The notes under the pieces were generated by a model, which saw only the letters and a list, made by a program, of their open reading frames with translations, ran no database searches and was not told the origin of the DNA. A DNA stretch of 64,000 bases from Fallopia convolvulus (taxonomy: Eukaryota; Streptophyta; Magnoliopsida; Caryophyllales; Polygonaceae): contig OZ024734.1 in NCBI GenBank assembly GCA_964016875.1, positions 54,976,622 through 55,040,621 of the forward strand. The letters run 5' to 3'. Each line of letters begins with the position of its first letter. Within the stretch, counting starts at the first letter, position 1. Both the position numbers and the translations under genes were made by a program. Shown one piece after another: positions 20,891 through 34,200 of this stretch.

Positions 20891-23800
20891 ATGCTGAAGA
20901 GGAACATAAGGCAGAGAAGAGAGTACCTCTACAGAAAAAGCTTGGAAGGCAAGGAGCGTTTATTGTATGAGAAGAAGCGCAAAATCAGGGAAGCTCTTGA
21001 AGGCAAGAATTAGCAATTTCCCGTTTCGTTCGTTTGATTTCTTCAATGCTTTGTTCAATTGAGTGACTTTGCGTGCTATTTTTGATTTTTCATAGAGGGA
21101 AAGCCGATTCCTACGGAGCTGAGAAACGAGGAGGCTGCTCTTCGTAAAGAAATCGATCTCGAAGACGACCAAACTGCTGGTATGTATAGATTGTTATGTT
21201 TTTTCTTTTCAATTTTAAATATGTTGCTCAATTGAAGTAGGATGCAAATATTCTGCCTCTCATGTTGCTAATTCATGATGAAATTGACAAATTTGTGAAT
21301 ACAGCTGAGCTGTGTAAGTTCAAGATGTGCAATTGAAGTTGCCTGTTAGGATGATTTTCTGTAGTGAATGTTTGTCTAGAATAATAGGTTTGGAGTCTCA
21401 TTTTGTTGTGATTTTGTGCTCTATGGTTATTCTTTTGCTTTGTCTAGTATAATGGGTTTTGATATGACAATTTGTTCTGAGTTTTCAAGAGTCACCCTTG
21501 GTTCAACCTATTGGCTGTGAGCTGCTTGTAGGAGCTGATGATAAGTTTTTCGATGTTTTTGTGCAGTTCCTAAGTCCCACATTGATGATGAGTATGCAAA
21601 CGCAGCTCAAAGTGATCCTAAAATTTTTCTAACAACGTCTAGGGATCCAAGTCAACCTCTAGTACAGTTTACAAAGGTTTGTTTCATATTTCCTTAAAAA
21701 TTGGGCAAAGTTTAAGGTTGTGCTTCATCTCATCCTGACCCCTAAGATGTTTTACGTAACAGGAATTGAAGTTCGTTTTTCCTAATGCTCAGAGAGTGAA
21801 TCGTGGTACTCAGGTTGTTTTTTGTCTAACTTTGTTCGTTGTCTAGGTTATGTTTCATTTTTTAGGCATGCTGTCTTGTATGGTTATTAAATGGTGCTAA
21901 GCAAGAATGCTATGTACCCTTTTGTTATGTCAAAATAATAGATCATCTGATGTATTGGGCTCAGCCTGGGTATAATCTAATTTCTTTTCCATTTCACCTT
22001 GTAGGTTATATCTGAAATTATTGAGAGTTGCCGAGCTCATGATTTTACAGATGTTATCTTAGTTCATGAGCATCGAGGTGTCCCTGATGGTCTTATCATA
22101 AGCCATCTACCATTTGGCCCCACAGCATACTTTGGATTGCACAATGTGGTCAGTATATTGGTCAGTTTTTTCATTTCGATTTTTATATATCACCTTAACT
22201 TAATTTAGGCGTGTTTCATTAATTGAAGGTCACCAGACATGACATTAAAGACAGGAAGGCCATTGGAACAATGCCAGAGGCTTACCCTCATCTTATTCTT
22301 AATAATTTTACTACCAAGGTATATGAAATGCCTATCTTTATCATGTATAATGCTCTGCCAATGCAGTATATTCCTGTTTTTTAATTTTTATTTCTATCAT
22401 TTGGTAGCTGATGTTTCGAATAAGGTTCTCATTACTGACGTTATCATTTTATAATAGTTATAAAGTTTTTAATGAGATACTTCTCAGTATTGCATGAGTT
22501 TTTCACACAAGTTTGCTTAAGCTTAAGCTAACAAATAGAGCTATCATATTTCCCATAAATTAGGTAGTGCTAGCTCTATTTAGTGCAGTTTTGATATTAT
22601 GTACTGGCATTGCTTTATAAATGTGGTTGCTCTATAATGTTGCCTAAAAGTTTTTTATCTTCTTTTGGTGGAGAAGAGCAATTTAATAATCAGCTGTTTG
22701 TAATTAGAAGTCTTGTAGTGTTTGATGTAAGTTATCTACCACCCCCGCCCCCCCTAGAAAAGCTTTCTATCTCATGTTACTTTATTGTCCTAGTAAGCTC
22801 ATCTGCTATTATAGGAGGTTGTTTAGGGTCTCTACTTAATGAAAGATGTACAACATAATCTGTTCTAACACTTCTAAATTATTTATATGCACATACTTAT
22901 AATTCTCTTACATTTTTTATAGCTTGGTGAAAGGACATCAAACATTTTGAAGTACCTGTTTCCCGTCTCAAAGCCGGATACCAAGCGCATCATTACTTTT
23001 GCTAATTCGTCTGATTTCATTTCATTCAGGTTAGCTATGTTTTTGGGTCATTGAGCATTTTTACTTTCGGAAATTTAGGGTGATAAATTGACTTACTCTA
23101 AGGGGAAAAAATGAAAACCTTTATTTTCTGGTTTCCCATAAATTGCTCTTTTGTTGTATTTTGGTAAATGTCATTGTTTTCTTAGGCTTTTTTTTGAGTG
23201 TCTTAGATTTTTGTAGGTCTTCCAAGGAGATGGATTGCAATTAATTAGCTTAACTTATTTTCAACTGAACTGCAAATCTGCTCTAACATATTTCTACATT
23301 ATTTACGAGTGAGATAAATGGCGATCTTTGGCTGTGATACAATTAGATTGAATCGTTATCGTGTGATGTCTTTTAGTGCTTTGGCGAGTTATAGGCAATC
23401 TGTTTCAAATAAAGCCCTTGAAACACCTAATCTTATTCCCATATCATTTTATATTTGAGGGCCAAGGCCCTTTTCCCCAGGCACCTGAACACATCTGGTA
23501 ATCTACCTTATGCTACAGATAAGAATTTATCCCCTATTGTTGAGTGCTACCATTCCATTTCCTATCGCTATCTCAAACTTTAAGCTAGCAGCATTATTCA
23601 ATAAACACTTCTCTTAAAACTCACCCACAATCCACACAAAAGAGAGAAGTGGGAAAAACTACACCACTCAACTAGGTGAAGAAAGGATGACTTTGAACTC
23701 TGCAATAAATGAAGAAGATGAGACATTAAAAATTTAAATTTGTACTTGACAGTGGAATACAATTTTCTGAGGGATTCTGGTGAGGATTTTCACAAGGGTG

Positions 23801-24156
23801 CCTTATTTAGGCCACATATTATATTTATCCTTTTCTAATTTCTGAAAATTTACAGGAATCATGTCTATGAAAAACGCGGTGGTCCAGACTCGGTAATATT
23901 GAAGGAAATTGGTCCTCGCTTCGAGTTGCGACTCTATCAGGTGAATGCATGCATGACCTGTAGTAATAATCACAGAAATTAGGTTTTCGCCAACTTTCTT
24001 TTAGCACAATTAGTCTGCTTTGAGTGTATGATTTGCCCTTTAAATTCGTCGATACAGATTAAGTTGGGGACGATGGATCAAGCTGAAGCTCCAGTTGAAT
24101 GGGTATACAGACCTTACATGAATGCAGCCAAGAAAATGAAGGTGCTTGGTGATTAG
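20891..24156 (+). CDS. IMP4: U3 snoRNP protein IMP4
   Basis: Nine exons: 20891-21002, 21096-21179, 21567-21676, 21763-21813, 22005-22148, 22229-22318, 22923-23029, 23856-23940, 24058-24156, giving 293 aa, the normal length for IMP4. The start MLKRNIRQRREYLYRKSLE and end YMNAAKKMKVLGD are typical. A Brix domain fills the rest (FLTTSRDPSQPL, DVILVHEHRGVPDGLIISHL, FGPTAYFGLHNV, ERTSNILKYLFP, FISFRNHVYEK, GPRFELRLYQIKLGTMD). IMP4 belongs to the Mpp10-Imp3-Imp4 complex that pairs U3 snoRNA with pre-18S rRNA in the nucleolar SSU processome. Intron 1 begins with GC (AG|GCAAGA), a GC-AG intron; the other introns are GT-AG. All phases join without lesions. A full-length LINE ends 0.2 kb upstream in divergent orientation. 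Identification is firm. Confidence 0.95.
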
Positions 24157-26600
24157 CATGTCTGATGGGGATTTTGATGATGTATTCTGATATTGTCCTG
24201 GTCAGTTCATCAGTTTAGCTTGCATCTGATTATTCCCCAGGAAGCAAAGTGATTTTGACAATTGTGTATCCTTGAGATTATTTGTAGAACACACCAGGTT
24301 ATCCAGCAAATTTTGAAAAAACTCATCTCATCTTCTATTAGATTCTGGACTGTTTTGATATACTCTGTTTAAATGGGACTCTTCCTACTGTCAGTTTTTA
24401 TGCAAGGAATCACAGTGTGTGGGAGATGAATACAAATAACAGGCAATAGCATTTGTAAGCCCTTTAAATGCAGATCATAGAAAAAGAAGCCATAAATGAC
24501 AATCAAATATAGTTCCCCTTTTCATATCCCAATAATCTATTTTCAAAAATAAATTCATTTTATTGTATAGTGGTATTTCTAAAATTGAACTAGATTTATC
24601 TTTTGAACTAATTTAAAATTTTAAAAACAATTAATTAGATATAATATAGTTAGACACAACTACACAAGACATGTGAAATTTAACAATGGTGCTAGTTGAT
24701 ATTTGAAACAGTCTAAAACAGGTATTGATGCACACCCAACCAAATAAAAGTCTTCACTAAAAGTGAAGGAAACGTGCCCTGTATGATAATCTAATCAAAA
24801 TTCGCCTTACATAGTCAATACCAGATTGAAAATACCTTTCATGTATGAATGATATCAGTGGCTTCACTTGTGAAGCATTCTTAGAGATGATGACTCCAAA
24901 AATTTATATACATGTCATTCTCACATGAGCCGTCTACTCTAATGTTTACTTGTCAATTGGTTCGAATTGAAAATATAGACAAAAAAACGAATATACACAT
25001 AAAATCTAGTGAATAAACCCTATACAAAACTATAGTGTATTTAAAATATAAATTTTCAAAACTAAATTACAATGAAATAGATCTTTTATACGATTGAGCC
25101 CGGTTGAAAAATAAATATGGGTCAATCAAAGCTAAAATCATTTTGATTTTTAGGCCAGAAATTTTACATTAAAATACAACAATTTTTTTTTATTTTTTAA
25201 CCGGATCGGGTTTTGGCGATTAGAGTCTTGGACCGTGTCCATGACACATTCCACATGCAATATAGGGTCCCCTCACACTTTGCAGATGCAACTCTCATGC
25301 ATAAACACTTTCTAGATATTTCCCCGTTATTAATTTCATTTTACAAAAAATACCCCTCTTAGCTCTCTTTTTTATGACAATAAACTCAACTTCCATAGCA
25401 AATCATGAGATTTATGCCATTTGACAAGAACTACTTATATAGGTAAACTGATTTGAACCAATCACCTTGACCTTATATTAAAACAGTTTTTTTATCTTAT
25501 GCCCTAAGGACATAGGTTAAGTTCTATTATTAGAAACTAAAACCCTAAAAGGAAATTAATAAACCCTATTGAAAAAATTATTTAAATCAAATCTAATAAA
25601 ACTCAACAAAATACTTCCATTTTAAGGCTCTTAATCTTAGGACATAGGTTAGAAAAATCGATATTAAAAAGAATAGTTAGAATTGGTTTTATCCAACAAG
25701 TAAAAGGGTTGAATAAAAAGAATAGTTAGAATTGGTTTTATCCAACAAGTAAAAGGGTTAAAATAAGGATTGAACATAAGATCTCCCAACATTTTTCATA
25801 CCCTTCAATTATTTTATTTTTTTCAAACATACCCTCCAACCATTATAACTACCTAATGTAAAGTTTATTTTTTAATGGCAAGGAACACACCTTAAGTGAG
25901 AAATTCTGGGTTCGTAACCAAACCGACAAGAATCACAAGCTAAATCAACTGAGTTGTACTGAGCGAATGAAAGAAATGATACCTTTTGCGTACACTATTT
26001 ATTAATATGTTTTGAATTTGTTGTTGACCGGTACTCTCCAGGGATTCGGGGACGGGGCCCCTTAGCAGGGGGTTCAGGGGATAGCACCCACCTGCCAAAA
26101 TGCGTACGGTATGTTATATTTTCTAATTAGTGGGTTTATTGTGATCAGTTTGGGACTTACGACCCATAATCTGATTAGGATTTCATGAGTTATTATATAT
26201 ACTCATAAAATGCCTTAATATTGTAACTTGTTCTCGTTAGCCTCCATGATAAGAATTCAGTTTCTTTGCATGTGGACATAACTAACACTACGTTAGTTAA
26301 CCATGTAAAATTATCTTTTTTCGCTTTTATTTTAATTATACTTTAGTAGTTATAGTAATAAAGTTAAAATAAAGGGTAGCTTTGTAATTTCAATTTTTTT
26401 TAATTTCAATTGGTGGTTAAGTGAGATAGCCTATTATACGGTTAGTTTACGATTAATCATTCTTAGAACTTTGTTTTAAAAAAAATACATGTTTATTCAA
26501 AAAATAAAAGATATTTAATAAATATATTTATATAATAATAAATGTGGACCGTTATTACATACGACGATATGTGGGCCAATACAAACCACGAAATCTGAAC
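24157..26600. other. intergenic, IMP4 to ABA2
   Basis: AT-rich DNA without a gene. It holds a 49-bp tandem duplication (25665-25760) and a GC-rich patch near 26041-26095 with GGGGCCCC and GGGGTTCAGGGG-type sequence, perhaps a transposon scrap. Confidence 0.5.
25665..25760. repeat. tandem duplication, 2 x 49 bp
   Basis: Two nearly identical copies of a unit containing AGAATAGTTAGAATTGGTTT and CCAACAAGTAAAAGGGTT; the period is 49 bp. Confidence 0.9.
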
Positions 26601-26631
26601 CGTCCAACTTTGGTGGACGGTGCATCTCATA

Positions 26632-26715
26632 CACGTGTCAGATCTTGAAGGCCCCGATGAGAGCCCGTAACGTTTCCTCTTGTGTAGGGAGTTTGACGCA
26701 TGTGACATGCACGTG
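26632..26715 (+). promoter_or_regulatory. two G-box/ABRE motifs upstream of the ABA2-like gene
   Basis: CACGTG occurs at 26632-26637 (ACACGTGTCA) and 26710-26715 (GCACGTGG). The palindrome CCGTCCA...TGGACGG lies just before (about 26600-26620). G-box/ABRE elements bind bZIP and bHLH factors, which would suit an abscisic-acid synthesis gene. The function is inferred. Confidence 0.5.
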
Positions 26716-26798
26716 GTCTTCATTGTTTAAATTACAATAATGCCACTCATCTGTCTTCCTCAGGGACCCCAAGAAGAATCTCCGGCTTTCTCTACTTT

Positions 26799-26804
26799 TA
26801 TAAA
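26799..26804 (+). promoter_or_regulatory. TATA box of the ABA2-like gene
   Basis: TATAAA in a TTTTATAAAGG context, 110 bp before the ATG at 26914. Confidence 0.55.
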
Positions 26805-26913
26805 GGTGGAGTCTTTCGGATGACTAAAGTTGGACTCTACACACTACATTTTGACATCCCCGTTGCCGGAAAATTAGCTAAAAATTGTAAGAGAGAAAGT
26901 GGATTTCGAAGCT

Positions 26914-29204
26914 ATGGCGGATTTAGCACCACTTCCCACTCAGAGGTAATTTTCAGACAAGAAATGAATATACCTACTTTCTCTTCCGTTTCAATTCTGC
27001 TTGAATACTCCCTTTCTTGGAGCCAAATTCGGTAATTTTATCGATTTTTTTGATTGGATCATGCTCATCAAGTTCAAGTCTTGTTCAGTTTTGAGTTTTG
27101 GGTGAATTAGAGTTTCACTGTCGGGCTTTTCTTTCTTCTGTATGTAGGTGAATGTTTGAATTGCGGGCATGTAATTGGGTTAAAATTTCTAATTTTTGTA
27201 ATCTGAATTAGAACTTTGAGTGGTGAATACATTGCGTATAAGCTGAATTTCGGTTTTAGGGTTCATGTGCCCATGTGGTTTTTCAGGTGGAGTAATTGAT
27301 AATTATGATTGAAGTATCCTGATTGCAAGAATTGCATTGTGTATTTTTCCATTTTGATGTTTATTTCATTTGCAGACAAGTTGTTTGATTAATTGCGTTG
27401 GCTATTTTGTTTGACAACGGGTGAGTCTTTTTAAACTTCATGGTCATTTTTTCAAAAGGGAATTGACTTGATGGTGAAATTTAACACCTTTCTGATTATA
27501 TGAAGAGTATCTCAGATGATGATCAACTTAGCTTCATATTAGCCGAACTAAGATTCTTCCTTTGGTCTATGCTTGGGTTTTGGGTTCTGTTTTTGCTAGA
27601 TTCATGTTCGATTAATGTGAGTAGCTTGGGTCTATGGGGCGTACCCCCTTTCCCTTGGGCAGGGGTACCCCGTCTTGACCCCCCAGATCCCGCTGTAGCG
27701 GAGCCTCACTGGGTCAATGATGATGATGATGATGCTATACTTCTCTATGAAGATCTAAGAGATAATCCCTTGAATCCAATCCCTTGAATCAAATGCCCAT
27801 AATCTACAATGAAGTGTGATCTTTGAACTCCAATCCCGTTTTAAGGTCCAAATTCCACATACAAACCTGTGACTTGTGCCTCAGTTTGTTGAGTTTTGAA
27901 ATGTATAGGTTTTTTTTTATGAGAGTATAGTTTATTTGTTGGGAAGGTAATATTTATTGAATATTCTACTGATTGTACTATCATGTTTGTCCCATCAATG
28001 TATTTATATACATTCTGCCTTGGGACTTTCTATAAAATAGAAATAAAATTTCTTTTTTTTTTTTGCTTGAACACTTGAATAACTTAGGTTCTGTGATAAT
28101 GTCTTACTAATATAAAGAGATTCTTGTAACACAAACTTCGCGAATTGTGTATATTATTTGCAAATGTATCTTGCCATTTCTTTTTCTTTTTTAGCACTGT
28201 CCATTGAATCTGATAATGTCTATTTTTATTTCAGCTGTCTTAATGTCAAACACTGAAAATTGATGTTTTTTAATATAAGTGATGCAAATTGTGATCCATT
28301 TTTGGTTTGATTGCTTTGTTTTAGAAAACAAGATTCAGATACTTCTAAAAATCTTATTCTATTTCTCCTCGTTGTGCTGTGACATTTTTCTAGGTTACTA
28401 GGAAAAGTCGCTTTAGTAACTGGTGGAGCCATGGGAATAGGTGAAAGCATTGTTCGACTCTTCCACAGGCACGGTGCACGTGTCTGCATAGCCGACATGC
28501 AAGACGAAGCCGGAGAACGCGTCCGAGACTCCCTCGGCGGCGATCCGAACGTTTGCTTCGTCCACTGTGACGTCACAGTGGAAGACGACGTTCGCGCTGC
28601 AGTTGACCTCACCGTTTCGAGGTTCAACACGCTCGACATCATGGTCAGCAACGCGGGCATTTCAGGATCGCCTTGCAGCGACATTCGTGAATTCGAGCTA
28701 TCCGAATTCGAGAAAGTGTTTGATGTGAACGTAAAAGGCGCTTTCTTGGGCATGAAACACGCGTCCCGTATTATGATCCCTTTGAAGAAAGGAGTGATCA
28801 TTTCCCTTTGTAGCGTGGCGAGCGCCCTTGGAGGCTTGGGCCCGCACGCTTACACGGGCTCCAAGCACGCCCTTTTGGGGCTTACTAAGAGTGTTGCAGC
28901 TGAGTTGGGTCAACATGGGATCAGGGTTAACTGTGTGAGCCCTTATACTGTTTTGACAAATCTGGCTTTGTCTCATTTGCCGGAGGACGAGAGGACGGAT
29001 GATGTGAAAGAAGGGTTCAAGTTGTTTGCAGCGAAAAACGCTAATTTGAATGGTGTGGAGCTGACGGCGGATGATGTTGCGGAATCTGTGTTGTTCTTGG
29101 CTTCTGATGAGGCTAGATACATTAGTGGAACTAATCTGATGGTTGATGGTGGATTCACTTCCACAAATCACTCTTTCAAAGTCTTCAAATCATCTGAGCT
29201 TTGA
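26914..29204 (+). CDS. ABA2: xanthoxin dehydrogenase-like SDR (ABA2 type)
   Basis: Two exons, 26914-26945 and 28394-29204 (280 aa), with a 1448-bp intron after MADLAPLPTQR. This is a classical short-chain dehydrogenase: cofactor motif TGGAMGIG (20-27), acidic Asp45 after strand 2 that favours NAD+, NAG motif at 97-99, catalytic Ser151, Tyr164 and Lys168 (YTGSK), and the proline-containing segment NCVSPYTVLTNLALSHLPEDER. The tail DGGFTSTNHSFKVFK closely matches Arabidopsis ABA2, which turns xanthoxin into abscisic aldehyde in the cytosol. Close relatives (secoisolariciresinol or zerumbone dehydrogenase-like) share the fold, so substrate is inferred, though the C-terminus favours ABA2. Upstream are a TATA box and two G-boxes. 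A SINE lies in the intron. The coding frame is intact. Confidence 0.88.
27507..27745 (+). mobile_element. SINE in the ABA2 intron
   Basis: The 3' part (GTACCCCGTCTTGACCCCCC, AGATCCCGCTGTAGCGGAGC, CACTGGGTCA, then an ATG-repeat tail) matches the Au-type SINE 3' end and the copies at 31745, 33281, 37359 and 55593. The 5' start GTATCTCAGATG is a weak match to the SINE head. A possible duplication TATGAAGA lies at 27499-27506 and 27746-27753. A plus-strand open frame across it is not a gene. Confidence 0.65.
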
Positions 29205-31090
29205 AGGTGAATAATGTAAGTGTATTTTCTCACAATTGGTCTTTTTCCATTGCTGTAAATTGCAGTTATAGTTTTTGTGGGTAGGCATAGGTTTTGAACT
29301 TGTACTTTGTGTCAATTCCAATTTGCTCTTTATCAATTGAACACCCAAATGCTGGGATTTGAGATGTTGTTTCAGTTTCAGTAGACTGTTACTTTGATCA
29401 TATACACTTTCTAGTTGTTTTTTCAGAATTAGTGAAGAGCTTTAATGTGTTGGATCTAAATGGATGACTCTTCTGTTGAACAGAAGATGAAAAATTGTCA
29501 TTTGTGTCATCATATCATCTTGGTTTTGGTTGGTATTGATGTGAGTACCAAGTTCAAATGTTATCTAAAGTAGGATTGTATACATCCAGTCCCAACCGAT
29601 GGGCCAAAAATTTTTGAAATCATGGACCATAGACTGGACTGATAAATTTTTTTTAAAATAAATTTTTAATCTTTATTTGCTACATTTACTGAAATTATAA
29701 TATTTAATCATTTTATACAAAAATGTTAACTTTCTGAATTATACATTATAAAATTACAATTAAAAATTATTCCTATTTGAACCAAAGAGATTTTGATTTA
29801 GACCAAGCCCTCGCTATACTTACTTTAAAAAAATTGTAAAAATACTGTTGTTCTATCTTAAAATATATATAAATTAGTTACATTTTATGTATTTCATAAC
29901 AAAAAAACAATAATTTTGCAAAAAAAAGAGTTTACAAAAAAAAAAAAACTAGTGTAGCAAGGCAAGAACAAGAATCCTTAAAAATGTGTAGATCATGCGT
30001 CCGGTCCACTTTTTCCGGTTCGGTCTTAGGGGTGTCCGGACTTTTTCCGGTTCGGTCTTATGTTTTGACACCCCTATGAAGAATAATGTATTATTTTTTA
30101 TATATTTTAATAATAAAATATATTAAAATTTTCATAAAAAATAATATATATTCTGATAATATAACAAATCGGGTCAATCCAACAGATGTTTGAACTTCAA
30201 CTCAATGAGTACGGTATTTCGGGTTTCGGGTTCAAATTTTTGGGTCTAGACCCTAAAATTTTCGGGCAGTTCAGATCGAGTTTGAGGGTCAGCTTTTGAC
30301 AGCTCCTTAAATAGTCACTTGATAATTTATTTAAGATGTTTGAACTTCCAACTCAATGGGTTCGGTTTAGGGTTTCAGGTTTAAATTTTTGGGTCTTGAC
30401 CCTAAAATTTTCGGATAGTTTATATCGGGTTTGAAGGTCGGCTTTTGACAGCTCCTTAAATAGTCACTTGATGATTTATTTAATTTGATCAATGTTATGG
30501 ATTATTTCATACACTTGAGTATTCAGTTTGTATATACAATGGTAGATCAAAAGTTTTTTTATTTGTTTCAATCTTTTTTGTATTATTGTATAATAGACCA
30601 TATTATTTGATAGCCTTTTCTTGGTTTAATTGTAGATTTGGTCTATATGTTTAATTAGTAGTATTGGTTATAGATGACTAAATTTTCTTCTTTATAGTAT
30701 ACACGTATTTAATATGAGAATGAATTAAAAAAGTCAAAAAAGGATTTAGTACAATAACAACATCTAACCATGTGGATTTTGGTATGAGCTGGATCTGAGA
30801 GGTCGATATGTACGTATTTTTGATGCTCCGAGTGGAAGTTGGGAGGGTATGAATATGATAGATCGAATTTGATATGCGTATCATTCGTTGAGTTTCATGG
30901 AAAAAAACTGTTACAATCCTCCATTAGTGTCCCACCATCTTAACACATTAACCAATCAACCATACCATACCATGTATCTTACGTGAAAGCAAAACCAACC
31001 ACATCAAACACAAACACTATATGGTTACATTCTTTAAAAAGCTATTATTTTTCCTCTCCAAATAAATAATGTATTTACATTCCAACTTGC
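29205..31090. other. intergenic, ABA2 to PAP
   Basis: AT-rich. Includes two TTTTTCCGGTTCGGTCTTA repeats (about 30012-30061) next to TAGGGGTGTCC and GACACCCCTAT, which look like hAT-type MITE debris, and a 150-bp tandem duplication. No gene. Confidence 0.45.
30185..30483. repeat. tandem duplication, 2 x 150 bp
   Basis: Copies start at 30185 and 30335 with GATGTTTGAACTTC, share TTTTTGGGTCT..GACCCTAAAATTTTCGG and end in CAGCTCCTTAAATAGTCACT and TTATTTAA. They differ by scattered substitutions and small indels. Confidence 0.9.
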
Positions 31091-31095
31091 TATGC

Positions 31096-31104
31096 TATAA
31101 ATAG
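31096..31104 (+). promoter_or_regulatory. TATA box of the PAP gene
   Basis: TATAAATAG, 100 bp upstream of the ATG at 31204. Confidence 0.65.
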
Positions 31105-31203
31105 CACTTTCTGTTAAACTGATGCAACATTTTTTCCCTCTCATTCACTTTCAAGATCTTAATCTCCCATGCATCAAAATCACCTTTCAATTGTCCAAAG
31201 AAT

Positions 31204-34200
31204 ATGTCTCTCAAGATCTTGTTTCGGGTTTTCGGATTCGCCCAACTTACATTTCTCTTGGTTTCATCATCATATCTTTCATCTCAAGACTATCATCTTG
31301 GTTCCTACAATAATGATTCAGTTGAATACTACAAGTTCAGAGAGATGAACAGGAGGAGTTTGAGAGATTGCCTAGTTGCTAGCCCTTTTATAGAGATCAA
31401 CAAGAAGTTCGGCTTCGGGGATGATTTCAGATGAAGAGAACATCACAATTAGTGTTTCTGGAATTATTAATCCTTCTGAAAATGATTGGGTTGCCATGAT
31501 TTCTCCTTCTCATTCTAGGTAAGATAAGGTATCATTTTATGTATAAATGTGATTGTGTGTGTGTGTTTTAGGACAAGATAACATTGTATGTATAAATGTG
31601 CATTTTGACCAATTTGATGTGTTTTTTGCAGTGTGGAGAATTGCCCTTTGAATGGAATTATGTACAAGGAAACTGGGGACATAAGCCATCTTCCTCTTCT
31701 TTGCCATTATCCTGTCAAGGTAAGGAAGATAGCTGTCATTACAAATCATCATCATCATTGAACCAATGAGGCTTCGCTACAGCGGAATCTGGGGGTCAAG
31801 ATGGGGGTACCCCTGCCCAAGGGAAAGGGGTACGCCCAATAGATGCAAGAAAAACTGAAATTAGCTATGTGACAATAATAACTGAATTTAGTTAGAATGC
31901 ACCAAAATTGATATAGGGGCTAAATCCATCTCAAAGGCAGTGTATAAAAGCCAATGAGCATGAGGATGCGTCCCAGAAGATTGTCGCCATTACAAGAACA
32001 AATAAAATCTATTTCGTTAGATTATACTTTAATGGTTCAGATTTCACCAACTCCACCTATAGAGTTAAATCAAAAGTGATCTTGTTTTCCCTGTTGCCAA
32101 AAAGACCAGTAGAGTTATATCACAAAAAGTGATCTTCAAAAGAGTTCACATGATCCTTGATACAATGGGAAAGTTAATTTAATAGAGTTCACATGGAAAT
32201 TGGTTGCAGTTAAGTGCTTGATCAATGATCATGCTTCTTAGATGCTAATACTGATGGTGCACCTAACTTAGCTCTCATTCCATTCTATGTCAAATTCAGT
32301 TGAAGTTTAATCTGCAAAACAAGCTTTTAGTTGCATGTGTAACAAATGCAATTGGCCTGTTGTACTATTTTTCCTAACTAACTTAACTATGTGTTATGTA
32401 ATGTATTAAAATGTATAGGCAGCTTATTTGAAGAGTGATCCTGACTACTTGAATTGTAAGAAGTCGGAGTGCAAGAGATCAGGTTCAAATGGGTGTGCAA
32501 TTACGACGTGCTCCGCCTCAGTAACATTTCATGTCATCAACATAAGAACTGATATTGAGTTCATTCTATTCGCCAATGGATTTGATACTCCTTGCATCCT
32601 GAAAAGAACGAAACCGCTGAGATTTTTGAACCCAATGAAGCCTCTATATGGACATCTCTCAAGCATAAACTCAACTGCTACCTTTGTATGGTTTGAACAC
32701 TCTAATTGAACTAAGTTATCTCAGTTTCATGGAACTCAGATTTTGTTCAGTTAATGGCTTAAGATGGTTTCATCTCATATATTTTCTGGTTTCAACATTA
32801 AAATTTACCAAATTGAAGTTTGAATTGATATAAAATGCAGATGAGATTAACATGGGTTAGTGGGAGCAAAGATCCTCAGCAAGTTCACTATGGAAATGGA
32901 AAATCTCAGACATCAGAAGTTCTTACATTCACTCAAGACGACGTTTGTGGCAGCTTCTTACAACTTGCTTAGTTTCCTGATTAAGATCAACCTCTATAAC
33001 AAAAAGATATGCCATATGCCTATAATCCATATTGTGTACTTTGTTATGTTTTGAGCATTTAATTTTGTTCAATTAGGTATTGCAAGTGCTGCAAAAGACT
33101 TTGGATGGCACGATCCTGGATACATTCATACATCTGTCATGACAGGCCTTCAGCCTTCATCCAACTTCTCATACAAATATGGAAGGTAGCACATTATGCA
33201 TTTAAGCTTGGTGTCCTAACAAAGCCTTAAAATATGTTGTGCCTTATAAGATAATTTAGTAGCTAGCATTGAAAGGACTAATGAATGTATCCTATATGAA
33301 AGACGGCTTCAGCACTATGTTTTGGTCTTATGTTTTAAATCTTAGTTTTGGTTTTATGTTTCGGCTTTGCTTTTTGGTTGCCTTGTTTGCTATCTGTGCT
33401 TTGTGGTCCCGTCGGGTCTTTTGGGCGCTCCCCCTTTGCGCTAAGCCAAGGGTGCCCCCATCTTGACCCTCTAGATTTTCCGTAAGGGGAGCTGCATTGG
33501 GTAAATGTTGTTGTTGTTGAAAGGACTATTGAACTAATGATGCAGCAATTCATCTGGATGGAGTGAACAAGTCCAAGCTCGAACGTCGCCAGCTGGAGGG
33601 TCAGATGAAGTGAAGATCATAGCATTTGGTGACATGGGAAAAGCTCCTTTTGACAACTCCATTGAACACTATATTCAGGTAGCCTCTATTGTTTTCTACG
33701 AGATCTAGACTAACCAAATTCTTTAACTTAATTGGATGTTCATCAACGTTTTTTTTGTTGTAACATAGCCAGGATCAATCTCGGTAACTTCAGCCATGGC
33801 CTATGAAGTTGCAACGGGCGATGTGGATGCCATCTTTCACATAGGAGATATTAGCTATGCAACCGGATTTTTAGTCGAATGGGACTACTTTCTACACTTA
33901 ATCAACCTTGTGGCGAAACACGTCTCTTACATGACTGCCATTGGTAACCATGAAAGGTTAACTCTTTGTACTTCAAACTCTTTTAATTCCTTTGTATTGG
34001 TAATGAATTGCCAATACATTACTAGCTAGAAATCAAGAACTACTTTGAAACTCTTGTCAATTCCTTTTACATCTAATTAGTGTTCTAACAGACAGGCTAG
34101 GCGACCGCCTAGGTGCTAGGTGGCACTAGTGGACTAGCATATCCTGTCTAGATCCCACCAAGGAGCCTAGGTAGTCACCTAGACCGTATATGCAGCTGCA

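Noticed and set aside
28226..28801. 191-aa minus-strand ORF
   Set aside because: Antisense shadow of the GC-rich ABA2-like exon 2.
31951..31961. tRNA gene
   Set aside because: The A-box- and B-box-like sequences belong to a SINE head; no cloverleaf is formed.
32941..32951. GC donor (TTTGTG|GCAGC) for PAP intron 4
   Set aside because: A GT donor four bases earlier (TTT|GTGGCA, 32947) keeps phase and gives DDVC joined to IASAAKDFGWHD, so a GC-AG intron is not needed.
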